A stretch of DNA of 12,700 bases from an uncultured Oxalobacter sp. (GTDB taxonomy: Bacteria > Pseudomonadota > Gammaproteobacteria > Burkholderiales > Burkholderiaceae_D), in NCBI GenBank assembly GCA_905202055.1, contig CAJKQK010000058.1, forward strand, positions 1 through 12,700, in the 5' to 3' direction. Shown here piece after piece: positions 1-6,837 of the stretch. Below the pieces are notes generated by a model, which was given only the letters and a program-made list of their open reading frames with translations, was not told where the DNA came from and made no database searches. The position numbers and the translations under genes are program-made. Position 1 is the stretch's first letter; each line of letters opens with the position of its first letter.

Positions 1-1239
1 GTGGTCATGGCACAACAAACGGCACAAAAACAGGCAAATAGCGCTCAGGCCGTGCCCTTGAAAGCCGAAACGAAAAACTGTTCCGTCCGGGTAAAAAAAT
101 GGCTGATCCGAAATGGAAAGATACGTTTTTCGGATAATTTCATCCAGCCTCGCTACACCGCCAATCTGGTGAATTTGAACGGTTCGATCAATAATTTGTC
201 GACCGATGCCGGCAAACAGGCGACAGTCGGTGTGAAAGGCTGTGTCAATGGCGCGCCGCTGACGATTGCCGGGCAACTCAATCCTTTGAGCGATACCTTG
301 TCGCTCGACATCAGGGCAGAAGTAAAGGGAATGGAACTCGCGCAGTTTTCGGCCTATTCCGGAAAATATATCGGGTATGGTATCGAGAAAGGAAAACTGT
401 CGTTCGACGTGCATTACAAGGTTCAGGACAATCAGTTGACGGCGGAAAATTCGCTGGTTCTCGACCAGTTGACGCTGGGTGACGAGGTCGAAAGCGCGGA
501 TGCCGTTCGTTTGCCTGTCCGGCTTGCGCTGTCCCTGCTGAAGGACAAGGATGGTGTCATCGACATCAACCTTCCCGTGGGCGGTTCGTTGAACGATCCT
601 GAATTTTCCGTGGGCGGCATCGTGTTCAAAATGTTCGTCAATCTGTTGACCAGGGCAGTGACGGCGCCGTTCAAGTTGCTGGGAGCGTTGGTCGGAAATG
701 ATGCGGAATTGTCGTTTGTGGCTTTCGAACCCGGAAGTTCTGCCATGACGGAAAGCGAGCGGAAAAAACTGGAATCACTGGCGAAAGCGCTGGAAAACCG
801 GCCCGGGCTGACATTGGAAATTACCGGGAAATACGATCCAGTCGTCGACAGCAAATTGACGATCATGAAAAAACTGCGGGAAATGAAAGCAAAAGATCTC
901 GGTAAAAAAGCAGGGGACGCCAAAGTGGTCGTCACCGACAAGGAATATCCGGATCTGCTCAAGCGGCTTTACGGTCATGAAGATTTCAACAAACCCAAAA
1001 ACTGGATCGGCTTTTCCAAATCGGTGCCGGTACCGGAAATGGAAGAATTGTTGTCACAGCATTTTTCCGGAAATACCGATGACCTGATCCAGCTGGCGAA
1101 CCGGAGAGGAAGGGTCGTCAAGGAATGGCTGGTCGAAAACGGGAAGATTCCTGAAGAAAGGCTGTTCCTTCTGGCCAGCAAGGCAAAGAAAACCGAAGGC
1201 GGCGATTCCGGCAATCGCGTCGATTTTTCTTTAAAATGA
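1..1239 (+). CDS. DUF748 (AsmA-like) family protein, C-terminal part, 5' end cut by window
   Basis: The reading frame is open from base 1, so the gene very probably begins upstream; the GTG at base 1 is not credible as a start. After an Ala/Gln/Lys-rich stretch (residues 1-30), the protein from K32-K33-W34 to the end aligns almost without gaps to residues 730-1111 of the next gene. Shared landmarks are the RNG..RFSDNF block, the FSAYSGKY block and the LDQLTLG block. The last ~170 residues resemble an OmpA-like module: FEPGS at 242-246, TGKYD at 275-279, LANRRG at 365-370 and a terminal NRVDFSLK. By analogy with the complete paralog this is the periplasmic part of a large inner-membrane-anchored envelope protein. 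Members of the AsmA-like superfamily are linked to lipid transport and envelope homeostasis, but the role of this protein is unknown. It lies 47 bases before its paralog on the same strand, so co-transcription is likely. Confidence 0.85.
   Translation: MVMAQQTAQKQANSAQAVPLKAETKNCSVRVKKWLIRNGKIRFSDNFIQPRYTANLVNLNGSINNLSTDAGKQATVGVKGCVNGAPLTIAGQLNPLSDTLSLDIRAEVKGMELAQFSAYSGKYIGYGIEKGKLSFDVHYKVQDNQLTAENSLVLDQLTLGDEVESADAVRLPVRLALSLLKDKDGVIDINLPVGGSLNDPEFSVGGIVFKMFVNLLTRAVTAPFKLLGALVGNDAELSFVAFEPGSSAMTESERKKLESLAKALENRPGLTLEITGKYDPVVDSKLTIMKKLREMKAKDLGKKAGDAKVVVTDKEYPDLLKRLYGHEDFNKPKNWIGFSKSVPVPEMEELLSQHFSGNTDDLIQLANRRGRVVKEWLVENGKIPEERLFLLASKAKKTEGGDSGNRVDFSLK
91..1236 (+). repeat. Paralogous segment, copy 1 (C-terminal half of DUF748 gene)
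   Basis: This coding segment is repeated, diverged, at 3471-4619 about 3380 bases downstream in direct orientation. Protein identity is high over the whole length (by eye over half of positions). At DNA level the copies share short exact runs, including 22 identical bases at 458-479 and 3838-3859. Tandem gene duplication is the simplest explanation. Confidence 0.8.
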
Positions 1240-1286
1240 CAAGCACAGACATCACACGATTGATTCCGACAGGGTAATTTTATTGA

Positions 1287-4200
1287 ATGACAGAACAGAA
1301 TACTCCCAACATTAAAAAGCGGTCACGCGTCAAGCTGGCGATCGCCGGTTTTCTGTCGTTCATCGTTTTGTTGATTGCCCTTGTTGCCGCCGGCATTTAT
1401 TTTCTTCCCCGGATTGTCGAATCCAAAGCGAAGGAATTTGTCGCTGAAAAATTCAATCGTGAACTGACGATCGAAAAGCTCGATATCGATTTGTTGAACC
1501 TGACGGCGAAACTGGATGGGGTCGTGCTGACCGATCCCGGTTCAAAAGTGCCTTTTGCCTCCTTCGATCATCTGTTTGTCGAGCTGTCGCCGGAAACCTT
1601 TTCCGAACGCGCTCCCGTCGTAAAGGAAATCAGGCTCGTCAATCCGGCCATCCATTTCGTCCGCTACGGGAAAAAACATTACAACGTCGATGACCTGGTG
1701 GCTTATGCCACCCAGCCGAAAGAAGACGAATCGAAATCGAATTTCTCGATCAACAATATCCAGATCGACAACGGTACCATACGGATAGACGATGAACAGC
1801 GGAAAAAGACCCTGCTGATCGACGAGCTGAACATCGATATTCCCGTTATTGCCAACATGCCTTCGCAAGTCGGGATTTTCACGGCTCTGGCGATAAGCGC
1901 AAAGATCAACAAGGACAAAATCGAGCTGGTCGGCAAATCGGGAACGAAGCCGTCATACGACAAGAAATCCGGCAAGATCAGCGTCAGGCTCGATAAACTC
2001 GATTTGCCGACTTATCTGGGATATCTTCCATTCGATCCGGGTTTCAAACTGAAAAGCGGCAAATTCTCGGCCGATCTTGACATCATATTCCCCAGAAAAA
2101 AAGACGAGAAAAGGCGCATTCTTGTCCGGGGTGACGTCACCCTCAATTCAGTATGGCTGGCGGAATCGAATGCTGCCAACGTCCTCAAATTCCCGGAACT
2201 CAAAATCGATATCGCCAAAAGTGACATCTTGTCGGGGAAAATCGGAATCGAACGCATCGGACTGAAAAATCCGGAAGTATTTCTGGATAAAAACAGTAAC
2301 GGCCAATGGAATGTTGAACGTCTTTTGAATACCGGGAAAAAGACTGAAACCGGAATAAAGACAGCGAGGAATGAAAAGCCTGCTGAAAAACGGCCTTTTA
2401 CCGTCGATCTGGGGCAGCTTGCCGTAAGTGGAGGTCAGGTTTCCATTACGGACAAGACGTACAGGACGCCGGTGAACGTCTCGGCACGAAATATCGGTTT
2501 GAATGTTGAGGGACTGTCCCTTGATATGGACAAACGTGAAGTGACTGCCAACAGCGTTGTTTCAACCGGCACCCGGATCAATTTGATCCACAGCATGCCC
2601 GAGCTGCTCGACCAGTTCAGGGGCGGGGACAAGTCTGCCGTAGCGCAAAAAGCCGCCAGCAAGGCAGCGGAAAAGTCGGGCTTTCATTTCCGGGTCAAAC
2701 AGGCGGCACTTCAAAACTGGTCGCTGCATCTTGAAAACAGACACCCGAAGGAACCGATTGTCACCAACGTATCCCGGCTGAATGTTACGGTAAACAACGT
2801 GTCCGATTCGATGGACAAACCATTTGCCGTATCGGCCAGTGCCCGAATCAATGACCGGGGTTCCTATCTGGTGAAAGGAAACGTGACCGTTTCACCGCTG
2901 AAAGCCGATCTGGATGTGGATTTCAGCCATGTCGACATCCATTTTGTCCAGCCTTACATCGATGACTTTGTGAACCTTTCCCTGCGGCAGGCGGATTTGT
3001 CCGTTAAAGGAAGACTTCTTTTGGACACATCGACATCCGGTATCTTGCAGGGACAGTTCAGTGGTGGTGCTGCCATCAGCAAGTTTTCGGCAGTCGACCA
3101 GATAACGAAGCGTCCGGTGATCAGCTGGAAAGACCTTGCGTTTGAAGGGCTTTCCGTCAACCTGAATCCACTTTCGGTCACGATAGACAGGGCCAGAATG
3201 ACCGACGTGGTTGCACGGGTTATCCTGCTTGCGGACGGACGCCTGAACCTGCAGAATATCCTGCGCAGCAAGGCAGGCGGACAGAAGAGCCTGACTGACA
3301 ATGAAGAGGAGCCGCAGCCGCCAGCGGCGCAGGACGAAGGAACTCCGGTGGCACGGGTGCCGGACACACAGGAAAAGGCGAAACCGGAGCAAGACAAGCC
3401 GCAGGGGGCAACGCAGGCTGTCGTTGTACAAACAGCGGACACTCAGGCAAAACCGGATTTTTCGCTTGTCATCAAGAAGTGGATTATCCGAAACGGAACC
3501 GTCCGTTTCTCGGACAATTTCATCAAGCCCCGTTACACGGCCAATATCCAGAATTTGCGTGGGGCATTCATCAATTTGTCGAATGACCCGAAAACGCAAT
3601 CCAGAATACGGTTGAGAGGCCAGGTCAACGGGGCGCCACTGGATATTTCGGGTTACGTCAATCCATTGAGTGACACGCTGACGCTGAATATCAAGGCGCA
3701 GGTGACGGGAATGGAGCTGGCGCAGTTTTCCGCCTATTCGGGTAAATATCTTGGGTACGGGATCGAAAAAGGGAAATTGACCTATAAGGCGACCTATAAA
3801 GTCGAAAAAGGGATGCTGACTGCCGGGAATTCACTTATTCTCGACCAGTTGACGCTGGGCGAGAAAGTAGAAAGCAAAGAAGCGATCAGCGCGTCCATTG
3901 AACTGGCTCTGGCCTTGTTGAAAGACAGTGACGGGGTCATTGACCTGAACGTGCCGGTTTCCGGTTCACTGAACGATCCCCGGTTCTCTCTGGGCAGCAT
4001 TGTCGGCAAGGTCATTTTAAACACCCTGAAGAGAATCGTGACGGCTCCTTTCGCCTGGCTGTCATCCCTGAACGAGAAAGAGAAAAACCTCTCGGGTATG
4101 GTTTTCGAACCGGGCAGTGCCACATTATCGAAAGAGGGGGAGAAACGTCTTGAAAGGCTGTCAAAAGGCCTTGCCAAACGTCCGAAGCTGAAGCTCGAAA

Positions 4201-4637
4201 TCACTGGGATGTATGACGACGGTGCGGATCGTGCAGGGCTTGGACAATCGACGCTGGACAGAAAGATCCGTTCACTGAAACGGAAAAAGACAGGAGCGCA
4301 ATCGTTTGAAGAGATTACGGTCAGTGATAAGGAATATCCGGAATTGCTGAAAGAGGTTTACAAGAACGAGAAATTCGACAAGCCGAAAGAACTGGTCATT
4401 TTCGACAAGGCGTTGCCGGTTCCGGAAATGGAGAAATTGCTGATCCGGCATTATGCCTCGACTAACGACAACCTGATCCTTCTGGCGAACCGCAGGGCGG
4501 AAGCGGTCAAGACATGGCTGGTTCTGAAGGGCAACGTACCGGACGAAAGAATTTACCTGCTCGCCAGCAGGAAGGGAGTCGCTGAGAAAGACAAACCAGC
4601 GCATCGCGTCGATTTCAATCTGCGCTGGAAAAACTGA
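1287..4637 (+). CDS. DUF748 (AsmA-like) family protein with N-terminal membrane anchor and OmpA-like C-terminus
   Basis: This 1116-residue protein starts at ATG 1287; an AGGGT lies 12 bases upstream, a poor ribosome binding site. A basic N-terminus (KKRSRVK, 10-16) precedes one hydrophobic segment at about 17-40, predicting an N-in inner-membrane anchor with the rest in the periplasm. Residues ~45-655 show the repeated beta-rich DUF748/AsmA-like pattern, for example LDGVVLTDPGS followed by I.LVNPAI and NVDDLV. A Pro/Glu/Gln/Lys-rich linker at ~660-725 looks disordered. Residues 730-1116 match the C-terminus of the upstream gene. The end looks OmpA-like: VFEPGS (939-944), EITGMYD (971-977), LANRRAEAV (1066-1074), then HRVDFNL. 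An insert of ~88 residues separates the D977 and R1070 regions. The family assignment is firm. A role in envelope or lipid transport, with contact to peptidoglycan, is inference. The gene converges on the glycosylase gene downstream. Confidence 0.87.
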   Translation: MTEQNTPNIKKRSRVKLAIAGFLSFIVLLIALVAAGIYFLPRIVESKAKEFVAEKFNRELTIEKLDIDLLNLTAKLDGVVLTDPGSKVPFASFDHLFVELSPETFSERAPVVKEIRLVNPAIHFVRYGKKHYNVDDLVAYATQPKEDESKSNFSINNIQIDNGTIRIDDEQRKKTLLIDELNIDIPVIANMPSQVGIFTALAISAKINKDKIELVGKSGTKPSYDKKSGKISVRLDKLDLPTYLGYLPFDPGFKLKSGKFSADLDIIFPRKKDEKRRILVRGDVTLNSVWLAESNAANVLKFPELKIDIAKSDILSGKIGIERIGLKNPEVFLDKNSNGQWNVERLLNTGKKTETGIKTARNEKPAEKRPFTVDLGQLAVSGGQVSITDKTYRTPVNVSARNIGLNVEGLSLDMDKREVTANSVVSTGTRINLIHSMPELLDQFRGGDKSAVAQKAASKAAEKSGFHFRVKQAALQNWSLHLENRHPKEPIVTNVSRLNVTVNNVSDSMDKPFAVSASARINDRGSYLVKGNVTVSPLKADLDVDFSHVDIHFVQPYIDDFVNLSLRQADLSVKGRLLLDTSTSGILQGQFSGGAAISKFSAVDQITKRPVISWKDLAFEGLSVNLNPLSVTIDRARMTDVVARVILLADGRLNLQNILRSKAGGQKSLTDNEEEPQPPAAQDEGTPVARVPDTQEKAKPEQDKPQGATQAVVVQTADTQAKPDFSLVIKKWIIRNGTVRFSDNFIKPRYTANIQNLRGAFINLSNDPKTQSRIRLRGQVNGAPLDISGYVNPLSDTLTLNIKAQVTGMELAQFSAYSGKYLGYGIEKGKLTYKATYKVEKGMLTAGNSLILDQLTLGEKVESKEAISASIELALALLKDSDGVIDLNVPVSGSLNDPRFSLGSIVGKVILNTLKRIVTAPFAWLSSLNEKEKNLSGMVFEPGSATLSKEGEKRLERLSKGLAKRPKLKLEITGMYDDGADRAGLGQSTLDRKIRSLKRKKTGAQSFEEITVSDKEYPELLKEVYKNEKFDKPKELVIFDKALPVPEMEKLLIRHYASTNDNLILLANRRAEAVKTWLVLKGNVPDERIYLLASRKGVAEKDKPAHRVDFNLRWKN
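3471..4619 (+). repeat. Paralogous segment, copy 2 (C-terminal half of DUF748 gene)
   Basis: This is the partner of the segment at 91-1236, in the same orientation. Many third-codon-position differences between the copies indicate an old duplication, not a recent one or an assembly artefact. Confidence 0.8.
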
Positions 4638-4646
4638 TGAGCCTTT

Positions 4647-5240
4647 TTATCTGCCGCTGCGCAAAACCGGCGACCCTTTCGGGAAGGGGCGGCTCAAAAA
4701 ACGTGAACCGGCCAGTCCGTAACGCCAGGGAACGTCCACTGCCTTTGAAATGCCAATTCTCGGCCCGGCGACGATATCGACTGGAGCGGTTCTTGCCTTG
4801 AAGAGGCATTCTTCCGAACTGAGCAACAGTCCGTTTTCCCGATGCGTTATTCCCAATGCCTGACAAACCCGTCCGGGACCTGCACACAACAGGCGAACAT
4901 CCGTCATGTTGCGCCGTTCTTTCATCGTATCGATTCCGGCAGTGGGTTCAATGGCACGGATCAGCACGGCGGAACCGTGGTTTTCTTCACCGCAGACGAA
5001 ATTGAAGCACCAGTGAATGCCATATGAACGATAAACGTAAATTGCTTCGGGCGGGCCGAACATGATGGCATTGCGTCCGGTCGGGCCGCAAAAACTGTGG
5101 GAAGCGGGATCGGTCTGGTCGTAGGCTTCCGTTTCGACGATGATGCCGCCGACGCCCCGGTATGAAAAAAAAGAACCGATCAGCTGTTGCGCGACAACAT
5201 CCGATGCCTGCAAAAAATCGATTCCTTCAGATGGCGACAT
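4647..5240 (-). CDS. 3-methyladenine DNA glycosylase, AAG/Mpg family
   Basis: This enzyme removes alkylated purines such as 3-methyladenine from DNA, starting base excision repair in the cytoplasm. The 197-residue length is usual for the bacterial family. The hallmark block is present: VETEAY at 35-40, whose E38 and Y40 correspond to the catalytic Glu and Tyr of human AAG (E125, Y127). H48 in the ASHS motif, N80 in the CFNF stretch and R95 in the LIRAIEP motif also match conserved active-site positions. The CAGPGRVCQALGI block is typical of the C-terminal half. The start is ATG at 5240, 14 bases after the lpxH stop, with no strong ribosome binding site, so it is probably translated as the last gene of the ppiB-lpxH unit. 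It is unrelated in fold to the HhH-GPD glycosylase at 8224-8868. A run of eight T on the coding strand (about 5165-5172) encodes Phe codons and does not break the frame. Confidence 0.92.
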   Translation of the reverse strand: MSPSEGIDFLQASDVVAQQLIGSFFSYRGVGGIIVETEAYDQTDPASHSFCGPTGRNAIMFGPPEAIYVYRSYGIHWCFNFVCGEENHGSAVLIRAIEPTAGIDTMKERRNMTDVRLLCAGPGRVCQALGITHRENGLLLSSEECLFKARTAPVDIVAGPRIGISKAVDVPWRYGLAGSRFLSRPFPKGSPVLRSGR

Positions 5241-5254
5241 GGCTTCGGTATGGT

Positions 5255-6031
5255 TTAAAGTTCCAGAACGGAATGACGGGTGATTTCATTATCATTGCCG
5301 ATTTCTATCCAGTCACCCCGGGGAGTATCGCCGTCAAGACTCCAGTCCGACAGGACCAGACGGACGCATTCACCGTTTTCAGTCGTACAGATATGGCGTC
5401 CGGGGCGATGGGTATGTCCGTGGATCATGACGGATGCACCGGTTTTCCTGAAAAGATCGGCGATGACGGATGTATTGACGTCCATGATGTCAGCCGGTTT
5501 GGTCTCATTGGCTTTTTTGCTCTCCTGACGGTAGCCCGCAATGATCTTTTTTCTTTTGGAGAGTGGAAGGGCCAGAAACAGGAAGCGCACGAACGGATTA
5601 TGGGTCCGCTTCCTGAAACGCATGTAGTTGATGTCATCCGTGCATTGCGCATCGCCATGCGCCAGCATGAGCTTTTTATTGCCGAACTCGACAATCGCCA
5701 GTTCGGGAAGCGCTTTCGCTCCGATGGTCCGAAGAAATTTTCTTCCGGTCAGGAGGTCACGATTGCCGGGAATCCAGAAAACGGATGTGCCCATATCTGA
5801 AACCCGGCGGATCGCGCCAAGGATGACTTGCACGGTTTCCGAATCCATATCGTCGTCACCTACCCAATATTCAAACAAATCGCCGAGAATATAGAGCTGT
5901 TCAGCCTGTGTTGCCTTCTTTTTAAGAAATTGCAGAAAACCGGCAATGGTTTTGGACGCGCCAGCCTGCAGATGCAGATCGGAAATGAAAAGCGCTTTTG
6001 AACTTTTCATTTGTGGGGCAGGCTGGTTCAT
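5255..6031 (-). CDS. lpxH: UDP-2,3-diacylglucosamine diphosphatase
   Basis: LpxH cleaves UDP-2,3-diacylglucosamine to lipid X and UMP, the fourth step of lipid A synthesis, at the inner face of the cytoplasmic membrane. The calcineurin-like metallophosphatase motifs are all present, numbered from the ATG at 6031: SDLHL (D18, H20), GDLFEYWVGDD (D51), PGNRD (N90), AHGD (H125) and GHTH (H206, H208). The 258 residues are slightly more than the ~240 of E. coli. The start is uncertain. A TTG at 6055 directly abuts the ppiB stop (TGA 6058-6056) and has GGAAG 8 bases upstream, giving 266 residues. ATG 6031 and ATG 6010 lack clear ribosome binding sites. I chose 6031 because the eight extra residues look non-conserved. 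The gene follows ppiB and precedes the AAG-type glycosylase, and is probably translationally coupled to ppiB. Confidence 0.93.
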   Translation of the reverse strand: MNQPAPQMKSSKALFISDLHLQAGASKTIAGFLQFLKKKATQAEQLYILGDLFEYWVGDDDMDSETVQVILGAIRRVSDMGTSVFWIPGNRDLLTGRKFLRTIGAKALPELAIVEFGNKKLMLAHGDAQCTDDINYMRFRKRTHNPFVRFLFLALPLSKRKKIIAGYRQESKKANETKPADIMDVNTSVIADLFRKTGASVMIHGHTHRPGRHICTTENGECVRLVLSDWSLDGDTPRGDWIEIGNDNEITRHSVLEL

Positions 6032-6055
6032 ATGGATCAGGAATTCGAATGACAA

Positions 6056-6544
6056 TCAGACTTCTTCCGCTTTTTCGATGACGACATCTTCCAGCGGTAC
6101 GTCGGCATGCATGCCTGCGCGGCCCGTTTTGACATTCTTGATCTTGTCGACGACTTCCTTGCCTTCGGTCACGGTACCGAAAACGCAGTAGCCCCAGCCG
6201 TCCTGTCCCGGATAGTCGAGGAAATCATTGTCGTTGACGTTGATGAAGAACTGGGCTGTCGCGGAGTGCGGGTCGGACGTTCTTGCCATCGCGATGCTGT
6301 ACGTTTCATTCGACAGGCCGTTATTCGCTTCGTTTTCAACCGGTGCATTCGTTTTTTTCTGGCTCATGCCGGGTTCGAAACCGCCGCCCTGGATCATGAA
6401 GCCGTTGATGACACGATGAAAAATGGTGTTGTCGTAATGTCCTGCACGAACGTATTCCAGAAAGTTTTGAACGGTTTTAGGTGCTTTTTCGGCATCGAGT
6501 TCGATCTTGATCGTGCCGAGATTGGTGTGAAGTGCGACGGCCAT
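6056..6544 (-). CDS. ppiB: Cytoplasmic peptidyl-prolyl cis-trans isomerase B (cyclophilin)
   Basis: This cyclophilin-type isomerase speeds cis-trans isomerisation of X-Pro bonds during protein folding. The 162-residue length fits E. coli PpiB (164). The active-site signature FHRVINGFMIQGGG lies at 42-55, with the catalytic R44, and F49 and Q52 lining the proline pocket. The SIAMAR and TAQFFIN blocks, typical of the family, follow. There is no signal peptide, so this is the cytoplasmic form and not PpiA. The frame is open upstream to an ATG at 6661. The start at 6544 is preferred because AAGGAA lies four bases before it and homology begins there (AVALHTNLGTIKIEL). It is the first gene of a minus-strand unit with lpxH and the AAG-type glycosylase, divergent from cysS. 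Confidence 0.94.
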   Translation of the reverse strand: MAVALHTNLGTIKIELDAEKAPKTVQNFLEYVRAGHYDNTIFHRVINGFMIQGGGFEPGMSQKKTNAPVENEANNGLSNETYSIAMARTSDPHSATAQFFINVNDNDFLDYPGQDGWGYCVFGTVTEGKEVVDKIKNVKTGRAGMHADVPLEDVVIEKAEEV

Positions 6545-6548
6545 AATA

Positions 6549-6554
6549 TTCCTT
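6549..6554 (-). promoter_or_regulatory. Ribosome binding site of ppiB, deciding its start
   Basis: AAGGAA on the minus strand lies four bases before the ATG at 6544. It decides for the short ppiB start over the open frame extending to 6661. Confidence 0.75.
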
Positions 6555-6645
6555 ATGATGAGATTGAAAATCTGCCAGATGCAGCCGGAAACAAATAATA
6601 TCCCTTTTATTCTGACAGATGGACAAGGTAATGATTTTAATAAAC

Positions 6646-6662
6646 AATGAAAAACATTCATT
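6646..6662. repeat. Short inverted repeat in the ppiB/cysS divergent region
   Basis: AATGAA (6646-6651) and TTCATT (6657-6662) are perfect 6-base arms around a 5-base spacer. The size suits a dimeric regulator operator, but AT-rich DNA gives such repeats by chance. No known box is matched convincingly. Confidence 0.25.
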
Positions 6663-6758
6663 TCACGCTACCGGCATTCTAGCAAACTCTTTGTTTCAGC
6701 GATATTGCCCGTGTCCGGCAGCCCGGCCGTCAGTCAGAAATGATGCCGGTTTGGAATG

Positions 6759-6782
6759 CATGTCCAAAATCCATGTCCAAAA
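6759..6782 (+). repeat. Tandem direct repeat upstream of cysS
   Basis: CATGTCCAAAA occurs twice, at 6759-6769 and 6772-6782, with a 13-base period. The second copy lies where the -35 region of a cysS promoter would be if the -10 is at 6797-6802. This could be a regulator site or a chance local duplication. Confidence 0.4.
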
Positions 6783-6796
6783 AGGGGATATCACAG

Positions 6797-6802
6797 TAAA
6801 AT
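6797..6802 (+). promoter_or_regulatory. Candidate -10 box for cysS
   Basis: TAAAAT matches five of six bases of the sigma-70 -10 consensus. It lies 35 bases before the cysS ATG. The -35 position, 17 bases upstream, reads TGTCCA, a weak match inside the direct repeat. The 293-base gap between ppiB and cysS shows no stronger candidate on this strand and no RNA gene. Confidence 0.3.
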
Positions 6803-6837
6803 ATCTGTTTTATTTGAATTAATTACCAGTCTCTCTC

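Noticed and set aside
4673..4688. CCCTT/AAGGG hairpin as a terminator for the DUF748 gene
   Set aside because: It lies inside the glycosylase coding region (Pro-Phe-Pro-Lys-Gly codons) and is followed by an A-run and not a T-run on the plus strand.
6545..6661. Extended ppiB N-terminus beginning at ATG 6661
   Set aside because: The extra 39 residues are not cyclophilin-like and do not form a clear signal peptide. A good AAGGAA precedes the ATG at 6544, where homology starts.
6619..6822. 67-codon open frame in the ppiB/cysS gap
   Set aside because: There is no convincing ribosome binding site, no recognisable sequence, and it overlaps the divergent control region. I could not support it as a gene or leader peptide.
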